From Treponema sp. (GTDB lineage: Bacteria > Spirochaetota > Spirochaetia > Treponematales > UBA12059), in the NCBI GenBank assembly GCA_012517645.1, contig JAAYUR010000087.1, positions 1 through 6,152 of the forward strand: DNA of 6,152 nucleotides, in the 5' to 3' direction. The notes under the pieces were generated by a model that had not been told where the DNA came from, ran no database searches, and saw only the letters and a list, made by a program, of their open reading frames with translations. The position numbers were made by a program, and so were the translations under genes. Below, in pieces: positions 1 through 6,152 of this stretch (its first letter is position 1; every line of letters begins with the position of its first letter).

Positions 1-1308
1 CCGGAGAACAATGCGACCCTCCAGCGAAACTTGATCATGAGCCACGCCTGCGGGGTCGGGGAACCTTTCCCCGCGGAGGTGGTCCGGGCGATGCTGCTGT
101 TGCGGGCCAACGCCCTGGCCGTGGGGAGCTCCGGGGCCCGGGTTTCCACGGTGAACGCCCTCCTGGACCTGCTGAACTCCGGGGTCGTCCCGGTAATCCC
201 GGAAAAGGGCTCCCTGGGCTCATCCGGAGACCTTGCTCCTCTGGCCCACATGGCCCTGGTCCTCTGCGGCATGGGCGAGGCCTTCTACCGCGGGGAACGG
301 ATTCCCGGGGCGGAAGCCCTTTCGCGGGCGGGGCTGAAACCGGTAGAGCTCTCGGCCAAGGAAGGGCTGGCCCTGATCAACGGCACCCAGGCCATGACCG
401 CCGTGGCCGCCCTGGCCTGCGCGGACGCCTTGCGCCTGGTCGGACTGGCGGACGGCCTGGCCGCCTTGACTCTCCAAGCCCTCCGGGGCATCACGGACGC
501 CTACGACGGCCGCATCCACGAACTCCGCCGCCAGGAGGGCCAAACCGCCAGCGCGGCCGCCCTCCGGGACCTGCTTTCAGGCTCGGGCCTGACGACCCGG
601 CAGGGGGAGCTGAGGGTCCAGGACGCCTACGCCCTGCGGTGCGTGCCCCAGGTCCACGGGGCCAGCCGGGACGCGATCGTCTACGTGCGGACCGTGGTCG
701 GCCGGGAGCTGAACGCCGCCACGGACAACCCCCTCATTTTCCCGGACGGCTCGGGCTACGGGGACATTCTTTCAGGGGGCAACTTCCACGGCCAACCCGT
801 GGCCCTGGCCATGGACTTCCTGGCCATAGCATTGGCGGAGCTGGCCGACCTGTCCGAGCGCCGCACCGAACGTCTGGTCAACCCGGCCCTGTCCAACGGG
901 CTCCCGGCCTTCCTGGTCAAGGAGGGAGGGGTCAACTCGGGCTTCATGATCCTCCAGTACGTGGCCGCGGCCCTGGTCAGCGAGAACAAGGTCCTGGCCC
1001 ACCCGGCCAGCGTGGACTCCATCCCCTCCAGCGCCAACCAGGAGGACCACGTCTCCATGGGGACCATAGTCGCGCGCAAGGCCCGGTCGGTCTTGGAAAA
1101 TCTTCAACAGGTCTTGGGGATCGAGTGGCTGGCGGCCTGCCAGGCGATCGACCTGTTGGGAGGGTCGGACAAGCTCTCCCCCGCCACCCGGAAACTCTAC
1201 GACACGCTGCGCTCAAAAATCCCCTTCGTGGACCGGGACCGGGTGATGTACCCGGACCTGCAAACGGCCAAGTCGCTGGTGGCGGGGACGGTGGACAGTG
1301 GAGGGTGA
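1..1308 (+). CDS. hutH: Histidine ammonia-lyase (HutH), 5' end cut off by the window
   Basis: First enzyme of histidine degradation: non-oxidative removal of ammonia from L-histidine to give trans-urocanate, in the cytoplasm. The reading frame is open from base 1 (PENNATLQRN precedes the first ATG), so the gene begins upstream. Setting the window's first codon as residue ~69 puts active-site residues at the numbers used for the Pseudomonas putida enzyme: His83 in SHACGVG (43-45) and Asn195 in INGTQAM (379-381). Other family signatures are QDAYALR (Tyr at 628-630, Arg at 637-639), NAATDNPLIF, SGGNFHGQP (Phe at 784-786) and SANQEDHVSMG (catalytic Glu at 1042-1044). With the missing ~68 residues the protein would be about 503 aa, normal for the family. 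One oddity: the cofactor-forming tripeptide reads Ser-Ser-Gly (220-228) instead of Ala-Ser-Gly. The phenylalanine and tyrosine lyase relatives are less likely because the whole sequence follows bacterial HutH, including the EWLAACQ segment near the C-terminus. Confidence 0.97.
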   Translation, partial: PENNATLQRNLIMSHACGVGEPFPAEVVRAMLLLRANALAVGSSGARVSTVNALLDLLNSGVVPVIPEKGSLGSSGDLAPLAHMALVLCGMGEAFYRGERIPGAEALSRAGLKPVELSAKEGLALINGTQAMTAVAALACADALRLVGLADGLAALTLQALRGITDAYDGRIHELRRQEGQTASAAALRDLLSGSGLTTRQGELRVQDAYALRCVPQVHGASRDAIVYVRTVVGRELNAATDNPLIFPDGSGYGDILSGGNFHGQPVALAMDFLAIALAELADLSERRTERLVNPALSNGLPAFLVKEGGVNSGFMILQYVAAALVSENKVLAHPASVDSIPSSANQEDHVSMGTIVARKARSVLENLQQVLGIEWLAACQAIDLLGGSDKLSPATRKLYDTLRSKIPFVDRDRVMYPDLQTAKSLVAGTVDSGG

Positions 1309-1420
1309 GCGGATGGAATCGACGGCCGCTGCGGAGCCAGCCGCCCAGGCATAGAACGGCTACAGGACCGGCGTCTCGCTCCCGACCACCGGCCGCAGTC
1401 CACTGTTTTCCTACCCGGAA

Positions 1421-1450
1421 TTGATGTCCCCTGCCCGGTCAGGGTATGAT
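1421..1450 (+). promoter_or_regulatory. Predicted sigma70-type promoter for the PEPCK-like gene and hutI
   Basis: TTGATG at 1421-1426 (4 of 6 bases match the -35 consensus TTGACA) is followed after 18 bp by TATGAT at 1445-1450 (5 of 6 match TATAAT). It lies in the AT-richest patch of an otherwise very GC-rich gap, 61 bp upstream of the chosen start codon. Transcription should begin near 1456-1458, leaving a leader of about 55 nt. It would let the PEPCK-like gene and hutI be expressed separately from hutH. This is a prediction from motif match only. Confidence 0.55.
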
Positions 1451-1474
1451 GATCGGGGCTTCGGCGCGCCGATC
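1451..1474 (+). repeat. Inverted repeat (GATCGG/CCGATC) with TTCG centre at the predicted start site
   Basis: A perfect 6-bp dyad, GATCGG (1451-1456) and CCGATC (1469-1474). Inside it, GGC-TTCG-GC can extend the pairing around a C(UUCG)G tetraloop if two G residues bulge. It directly follows the predicted -10 box and spans the predicted start site, so it could be an operator dyad in DNA or, if transcription starts slightly upstream, a 5'-end RNA hairpin. No U-run follows, so it is not an intrinsic terminator. It does not resemble known HutC-type operators. The function is unknown. Confidence 0.4.
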
Positions 1475-1499
1475 GCCGCCTCGCACATCCCCATCCCCC

Positions 1500-1506
1500 G
1501 GGAGGT
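1500..1506 (+). promoter_or_regulatory. Strong Shine-Dalgarno that fixes the start of the PEPCK-like gene
   Basis: GGGAGGT (1500-1506) is an almost full anti-16S match. With GGAGG ending at 1505, six bases separate it from the ATG at 1512. The other in-frame upstream ATGs (1446, 1449) lie inside the predicted -10 box and have no such site, so 1512 is the better start. Confidence 0.85.
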
Positions 1507-1511
1507 TCTGT

Positions 1512-4500
1512 ATGCCGGTAAAACGCGATTTCGGGCTCCGGCTCGACCGCACGTCCCCCCAGGAACGCGGCCGACTCATGGCCTACATCAACATCAAGCT
1601 GGCCAGTCTCGGCCTGCCCGTCTATTCCCGGGAGGGCACGGCCTTCGTGGAGCTTGCCCGGGAACTGATCGAGAACTACCGGGAAAAGGATCGCCTTCTT
1701 TCGGGCTACCTGCCCCCCGCGGACCAGCGCATCCAGGCGTTCCTGAACGATTACCTGGCCGACACGGGCCTTCCCGAGATCCCCCGGCTGCCCTCGAACA
1801 CCCTGACTTTGGACCGCTACGGCATGGCCCGGGAACTCTCTCTGCCTCCCGAAGCCTCCTCGTACGCCTCCCCCACCCTTACCTCCTATCGCATCCGGAA
1901 CGGCATCCTCCACAACCCCGCCAACGACCGGCGGACCACGGAGGGGGTCTTCCACGTGGCCGACGGGGGGCTCCCGGTGCCCCCGGACAAGAAGGCGGTG
2001 CCCAAGGCCGTGTTCGGCCGGATTCTGGCGGCGGCCATCAATCCTCCGGCCGAGCTCCTGACCATCCCATTTACGGCCCAGGAGGCCAAACCGGGCCGGG
2101 CCTTCCTCTCCCTGCTGCTCCGACCCATAGTCCAGCCCGAGGTGCCCGAGGTCTGCCCGGAGCGCTCCATGGAAATCCGGTTCTTCGCCCCGGGATCCTT
2201 GGCCGCGAACCTGGACTTCGTGGAGAGCATCTTCGGGAACTCCGGGGACCCCTACATCGCGGAAAACGACGCCGCCCTGGATCCGATCCACTGGACCGGC
2301 CACACGGGATGCATCCTCCTGGCCACCCACCTCGTGGGCCTGAAGAAGCGAGACCTGGGGCTTCCCCGCTGGGATGACGCCTCCGAACGGCAGCGCCGGG
2401 ACGGCATGGCCTGGAAGGCCCCGGAGGAGCTCTACAACGAGGGCAAACCCTTCAAGATCTGCGCCCGGAACGAACGGGGCGTGATCGTAACCATCATCGC
2501 GGACAACTACTTCGGGTACTCCAAGAAGGAGGTGAAGACCCAGATCTCCTTCTCCGCAAACCTCCTGGGCATGACGGAAGAGGAGCACGCAGGAGGCGCC
2601 CTGGTCTTCCCGACCTACAACCTGGGCACCCGATTCGTGCCGGACGCGAACCTGAAGAGCCGGGGCCACAACTTCGACGAAGTCGTCCGCCTGCTCAAGG
2701 ACCATATCGAGGAGCACCCGGACGGATTCGCCCGGGACCGGACCTTCCCGGGCATCGTCTACCTTCCCGAGGACGCCCAGATCTCCCTGGAGGATCAGGC
2801 GGCTCGATGGACCCGGGATGGGAAGGAGTATTCCCTCCGCATTCTGCCCCACGAGGTCTATGTCCACCCCACGGGGTATAAGATCAGCATGAACCGCCAC
2901 GCGGGCTCCGGGGCCTGGCGCCTCGTGGGGACCACGGCCGTCGGCCTTGTCTGCCACAAGCCCTGCACGGTATCCGGCGGCGGCAAGTCCGAAATCTCCA
3001 AGAGCATCTGGGACGCCATAGAGTACTTCCCCTTCATCATCGGGGACTACGAGTCGGACATGGCCCAGGTCCGGGATATCCTGGAGAGGGATTACTCGAA
3101 CCGATTCCGAGCCACGAAGGAAAAACACCGTCCCGACGACCGTAAGATCCTCTCGGGCAAGCGCTCCCTGGGCAGCGTGATCAAGCTCTTGTCCCCCTCG
3201 CCCTTGTATACGGACGAATACAACGAGTGGCTTGCGACCATTCCGGAGCGCATCAAGGCCCTGGTCTTCCTGATCAAGCGCTTCTACAGCCCCGACTGGG
3301 GAGAGGACTGGGCCAAGCATTTCACGGTGGATACCGTGAACGGGACCGCCGGGAACATCCTCAAGTACGAGGGACGCCCGGTCCTGGGATCCTACCTGCG
3401 GGTGGGGTACGCTCCCGACGGCCGGCGCAGGATCTTCAAGCTCCGCCAGGACTTCCTGCCCGCGGAAAAGGTCCAGTGGGAGGACGACATCACCGCCAGC
3501 ATCGTACTTCCCAAAGCCTCGGTTCCGGAGGTCTCCGGAGCCTCTCCCGGGGTGTCGGTCAAGTTCTGCAAGAACGCGGAAGCCCGGTTCTTCCAGCGCC
3601 CCGACGACGCGGTCATCCGGGGCTACGACAAGCAGGCCGAAAAGGACATGGCCCGGCCGGACAACTTCATCTCCAACTTCGAGCCCCTGTCCCGGTCCAA
3701 GGCCCATGCCATGATCGAGAAGACCATCGAGTTCTCCGCCTACACCGAGCCCATGCGGCGCTTCATCGAAGAGGCGGAACGGGACGACGAGTTCGACTGG
3801 TTCGTCGCCAGCGACCAGCCCCGGATGGTGGACGGCAAGCCCTCCAAGAACCCTCGGTACCTCCAGCTGGATCCGAACCACATCGAGCCCTGCAAGCGCT
3901 ACCTCGCGGACCTCGGACACCGTCTGTTCTTCCGCATCCCGGAGGACAAGCCGGTCCTACACCCCGTCGGAGCCACCCTTCCGGGACGCAGGAACAACCC
4001 GGCGGATCCTGCAGGCAAGATCCGGCCCCTGGCGGTCTACGGCCCGATCCATTACCAGGAGCTTCCGGAGCTCTTCATGGACTTCGTCTGCTCCCTGACC
4101 GGCAAGAGCCCCTCCACCACCGGCGCCGGCAGCGAGGGAGCCCTGACCAAGGGCCCCTTCAACGCCCTGGTTCCGACCACGGACCTGAACGCGGCCCTGC
4201 TTTCGTACATCCTTACCGGCTACGGAGGCTTCTCCAGCGCCGCGGGCTACATCGGCGGCAAGTACAAAGTCAACCACGACATTTCCCTCTTGATCCCCGA
4301 GCTCTGGTCCCGGATGGATCCGGAAGAGAAGGATCCCGCCTTCCTGATCGCCAACGGTTTCCTTGAAAAGGTCGAGGACTTCGACTACCAGGGCCGGAGG
4401 ATTCCCGCCAGCCGGCTGGGCTACCGGATCACATCCCTCTTCGCCGCCACCTTCCTGGGCAGGATCTTCGACACCCCCGGCTCCGTCTTCCCCGAGGACT

Positions 4501-4988
4501 TCCTCAAGCCCGAGCTCCAGGATCTGGCGGAGTTCGTGGACGGGGTGGAGAACATCGCGGAAGCCCAGGCCAAGGTGGCCCGGGAGTACCTGGCGGACGG
4601 GAGCGTGGAGGCGGCCATACCGCCCCTGCAGGCGATCCTGCACGTCATGGCCGAGGGAACCTGGAACGGCAAGACCCTGGACGATCCGGAGCTGCGCCGG
4701 CTCTTCGACCGGGAGGCCGTCCTGGCCTCGGACTGGTACCGGGAGCGCCTGGAACGCTATCGGGACAAGCAAGTCACCTTCCTGGAGCGCTCGATCATCG
4801 AGATCCGCAAGGCCAAGACCGATCAGCGATTCACGGACCCGGCCTTCGCACCCCGCCTGGACAGGATCCTCAAGGCCGCGGAAAAGGAACTCCGCACCGT
4901 CCTGGACCCCGCCTTCGTGGAGGGTCTGGTCGGGACCCTGGGCGCGGACCCCCTGTTCACGGGCCGAAAACCCGTCCCGAGAAAGTGA
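1512..4988 (+). CDS. Probable diphosphate-dependent phosphoenolpyruvate carboxykinase (PPi-PEPCK, EC 4.1.1.38)
   Basis: A 1158-residue soluble protein with no signal peptide or membrane segment. Family assignment rests on recall of the large (~1150 aa) PPi-type PEPCKs described from Propionibacterium and Entamoeba, which interconvert PEP + CO2 + Pi and oxaloacetate + PPi. These are about twice the size of ATP- or GTP-PEPCKs. Visible motifs, in order: GVFHVADGGLPVPPDKKAVP near residues 145-165; NYFGYSKKEVK with Lys338/Lys339, then EEHAGG with His359, spaced like the metal-binding Lys and His of classical PEPCKs; CTVSGGGKSEISKS (Lys492), a phosphate-binding loop; IIGDYESD (Asp512), resembling the second metal-binding motif IGDDEHGW of ATP-PEPCK. 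Further on are a Gly-rich stretch, TGKSPSTTGAGSEGALTKG (863-881), and YKVNHD (918-923), then a charged, probably helical C-terminus. The residue equivalences are inferred by eye. The start is set by the Shine-Dalgarno at 1500-1506. The gene sits between hutH and hutI, 8 bp from the latter. Alternative: a PEPCK-fold homologue with another activity. Confidence 0.78.
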   Translation: MPVKRDFGLRLDRTSPQERGRLMAYINIKLASLGLPVYSREGTAFVELARELIENYREKDRLLSGYLPPADQRIQAFLNDYLADTGLPEIPRLPSNTLTLDRYGMARELSLPPEASSYASPTLTSYRIRNGILHNPANDRRTTEGVFHVADGGLPVPPDKKAVPKAVFGRILAAAINPPAELLTIPFTAQEAKPGRAFLSLLLRPIVQPEVPEVCPERSMEIRFFAPGSLAANLDFVESIFGNSGDPYIAENDAALDPIHWTGHTGCILLATHLVGLKKRDLGLPRWDDASERQRRDGMAWKAPEELYNEGKPFKICARNERGVIVTIIADNYFGYSKKEVKTQISFSANLLGMTEEEHAGGALVFPTYNLGTRFVPDANLKSRGHNFDEVVRLLKDHIEEHPDGFARDRTFPGIVYLPEDAQISLEDQAARWTRDGKEYSLRILPHEVYVHPTGYKISMNRHAGSGAWRLVGTTAVGLVCHKPCTVSGGGKSEISKSIWDAIEYFPFIIGDYESDMAQVRDILERDYSNRFRATKEKHRPDDRKILSGKRSLGSVIKLLSPSPLYTDEYNEWLATIPERIKALVFLIKRFYSPDWGEDWAKHFTVDTVNGTAGNILKYEGRPVLGSYLRVGYAPDGRRRIFKLRQDFLPAEKVQWEDDITASIVLPKASVPEVSGASPGVSVKFCKNAEARFFQRPDDAVIRGYDKQAEKDMARPDNFISNFEPLSRSKAHAMIEKTIEFSAYTEPMRRFIEEAERDDEFDWFVASDQPRMVDGKPSKNPRYLQLDPNHIEPCKRYLADLGHRLFFRIPEDKPVLHPVGATLPGRRNNPADPAGKIRPLAVYGPIHYQELPELFMDFVCSLTGKSPSTTGAGSEGALTKGPFNALVPTTDLNAALLSYILTGYGGFSSAAGYIGGKYKVNHDISLLIPELWSRMDPEEKDPAFLIANGFLEKVEDFDYQGRRIPASRLGYRITSLFAATFLGRIFDTPGSVFPEDFLKPELQDLAEFVDGVENIAEAQAKVAREYLADGSVEAAIPPLQAILHVMAEGTWNGKTLDDPELRRLFDREAVLASDWYRERLERYRDKQVTFLERSIIEIRKAKTDQRFTDPAFAPRLDRILKAAEKELRTVLDPAFVEGLVGTLGADPLFTGRKPVPRK

Positions 4989-4996
4989 GAACCCCG

Positions 4997-6152
4997 ATGG
5001 CGAAGGATCTGTACATCCGGGACATCGCGGAGCTGGCCACGCCCACGGGACGGGCCGCCCGCCGAGGCAAGGACATGGCCGATGTATTGGTGGTGCCCGA
5101 CGCCGCCGTCCTGATCCGGGACGGTACGGTCGCCTGGGCCGGACCCGCCGCGGAGGCGCCCGCCGTGCCGCCGGGTGTCCCGGTCCTCTCGGCGCGAGGC
5201 GGGACCGTGGTCCCCGGCTTTGTTGACTCCCACACCCACTTCGTCTTCGCCGGGGACCGCTCCGAGGAGTTCCTCTGGCGGGCCGGGGGACTTCCCTACA
5301 TGGAGATCCACCGCCGGGGCGGCGGAATCCGGAGGTCCATGGACGCCACCCGGGCGGCCTCTCGGGAAGAGCTCGTCGAGATCGGCCGGAAAAGGCTTAG
5401 GACCATGCTTTCCCTGGGGATCACCACCGTGGAGGGCAAGAGCGGCTACGGCATGAACCTGGAAACGGAGCTGCGCCAGCTGGAGGCCATGGAAATCCTG
5501 GGCCGGGAACAGCCCGTCCGGATCGTCCCCACCTTTCTGGGTCCCCACTCGACCCCGCCGGAGTACGCGGGCCGGACCTCGGAGTTCATGGACGCGGTGA
5601 TCCGGGACATGCTCCCCGCGGTCAAGGCCCGGGGTCTCGCCAGGTTCTGCGACGTCTTCTGCGAGAAGGGGGTCTTCGAGCTGGCGGATTCCCGGCGCTA
5701 CCTCGAGGCCGCCAAGGCAGCCGGTTTCGGGCTCAAGGTCCACGCGGACGAGATCGAGCGGATCGGCGGGGCGGCCCTGGCCGCGGAGTTGGGAGCCGCC
5801 AGCGCGGACCACCTCCTGAAGTGCGTGCCCTCGGACTACGAGGCCCTGGCCCGGTCCTCCACGGTGGCCACCTGTCTGCCCCTGACGGCCTTCGTCCTCC
5901 GGGAGCCCTACGCGGACGCCCGGGGCATGATCGACGCGGGGTGCGCGGTGGCCCTGGCCAGCGACCTCAACCCCGGGTCCTGCTACAGCCAGTCCATACC
6001 CCTCATCTTCGCCCTGGCGGTCCTCTATATGCGCCTGTCCGTGGACGAGGCCCTCTGCGCCCTGACCCTGAACGGGGCCGCGGCCCTGGGCCTTGCCTCC
6101 GAGGTCGGCTCCCTCGAACCGGGCAAGCGGGGGGACCTGGTCATCCTGGACG
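4997..6152 (+). CDS. hutI: Imidazolonepropionase (HutI), 3' end cut off by the window
   Basis: Amidohydrolase of the histidine pathway: hydrolyses 4-imidazolone-5-propanoate to N-formimino-L-glutamate using one bound metal (zinc or iron), in the cytoplasm. ATG at 4997 is followed by 385 codons open to the window end; about 35 residues are missing by comparison with the ~420-aa Bacillus subtilis enzyme. Metal ligands are visible: His79 and His81 in PGFVDSHTHFVFAGDR, His249 in KVHADE, and Asp323 in ASDLNPGS. Substrate and catalytic residues are Tyr151 (GKSGYGM), His184 (FLGPHS), Glu252 and His272 (SADHL), at or within one residue of their B. subtilis numbers. Small departures are LGPHS where LGAHA is usual, and LPLTAF where LPGTAF is common. 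The start is 8 bp after the preceding stop, with only a weak purine-rich stretch (GTGAGAA) upstream, so translation is probably coupled to the upstream gene. Confidence 0.97.
   Translation, partial: MAKDLYIRDIAELATPTGRAARRGKDMADVLVVPDAAVLIRDGTVAWAGPAAEAPAVPPGVPVLSARGGTVVPGFVDSHTHFVFAGDRSEEFLWRAGGLPYMEIHRRGGGIRRSMDATRAASREELVEIGRKRLRTMLSLGITTVEGKSGYGMNLETELRQLEAMEILGREQPVRIVPTFLGPHSTPPEYAGRTSEFMDAVIRDMLPAVKARGLARFCDVFCEKGVFELADSRRYLEAAKAAGFGLKVHADEIERIGGAALAAELGAASADHLLKCVPSDYEALARSSTVATCLPLTAFVLREPYADARGMIDAGCAVALASDLNPGSCYSQSIPLIFALAVLYMRLSVDEALCALTLNGAAALGLASEVGSLEPGKRGDLVILD

Noticed and set aside
639..1424. 261-codon + strand frame over the hutH end and the gap, and a similar 318-codon frame at 1421-2377
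   Set aside because: Both are Pro/Gly/Arg-rich shadows of the true frames, without credible domains. The second one starts inside the predicted -35 box.
1451..1474. Dyad with TTCG centre as an intrinsic terminator
   Set aside because: No T-run follows, and it lies immediately downstream of a promoter-like -10 box and upstream of a strong ribosome binding site.
1446..1511. A 22-codon longer N-terminus for the PEPCK-like protein, starting at ATG 1446
   Set aside because: That ATG sits in the predicted -10 box with no Shine-Dalgarno, and the extension is Pro/Ser/Arg-rich. The ATG at 1512 has GGGAGGT at good spacing and gives the expected protein length.
1197..3920. Very long open frame (907 codons) on the - strand opposite the PEPCK-like gene
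   Set aside because: Its length is explained by GC-rich third positions of the + strand gene, which remove stops from the opposite strand. Its translation is low-complexity (rich in G, V, L, D, R), matches no family I recognise, and overlaps a convincing gene and the hutH end.
3227..4366. 379-codon + strand frame overlapping the PEPCK-like gene
   Set aside because: The translation is dominated by R, P, G, H and Q, typical of an out-of-frame reading of GC-rich coding DNA. It has no recognisable motif and is wholly covered by the real gene.
1..6152. CRISPR arrays, tRNA or rRNA genes, transposases, attachment sites
   Set aside because: No regularly spaced repeats, tRNA-like cloverleaf, rRNA stretch or transposase motif was found on reading the window. 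Nearly all of it is covered by the three genes.

Overview
The window is GC-rich throughout (by eye roughly two-thirds G+C, with G or C at most third codon positions). It is densely coding, with all three genes on the + strand. The set suggests a high-GC, amino-acid-degrading bacterium, possibly an anaerobe. The sequence alone does not fix the phylum.

Layout. (1) Positions 1-1308 hold the 3' part of hutH (histidine ammonia-lyase); its first ~68 codons lie upstream of the window. (2) Positions 1309-1511 are a 203-bp gap. It contains a good sigma70-like promoter (TTGATG, 18-bp spacer, TATGAT), a GATCGG/CCGATC dyad with a TTCG centre at the predicted transcription start, and a strong Shine-Dalgarno. 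(3) Positions 1512-4988 encode a 1158-residue protein. Its size and its PEPCK-like motifs (Lys-Lys...His, GGGKS loop, IIGDYESD) point to the diphosphate-dependent phosphoenolpyruvate carboxykinase family (PPi-PEPCK, EC 4.1.1.38), which is often left annotated as hypothetical. (4) Positions 4997-6152 hold hutI (imidazolonepropionase), starting 8 bp after the previous stop and running off the window end with about 35 residues missing.

How the genes may work together. HutH makes urocanate from histidine, and HutI opens imidazolonepropionate to N-formimino-glutamate. Urocanase (hutU) and the final step to glutamate are not in the window. A PEP/oxaloacetate-interconverting enzyme placed between two hut genes, and tightly spaced to hutI, suggests that glutamate-derived carbon is being linked to the PEP node using pyrophosphate instead of ATP or GTP. 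This link is inference from gene order.

The main points for a second look are the PPi-PEPCK inside a hut cluster, its divergent and interrupted PEPCK core, a Ser-Ser-Gly in place of Ala-Ser-Gly at the MIO cofactor site of HutH, and the internal promoter with its start-site dyad.
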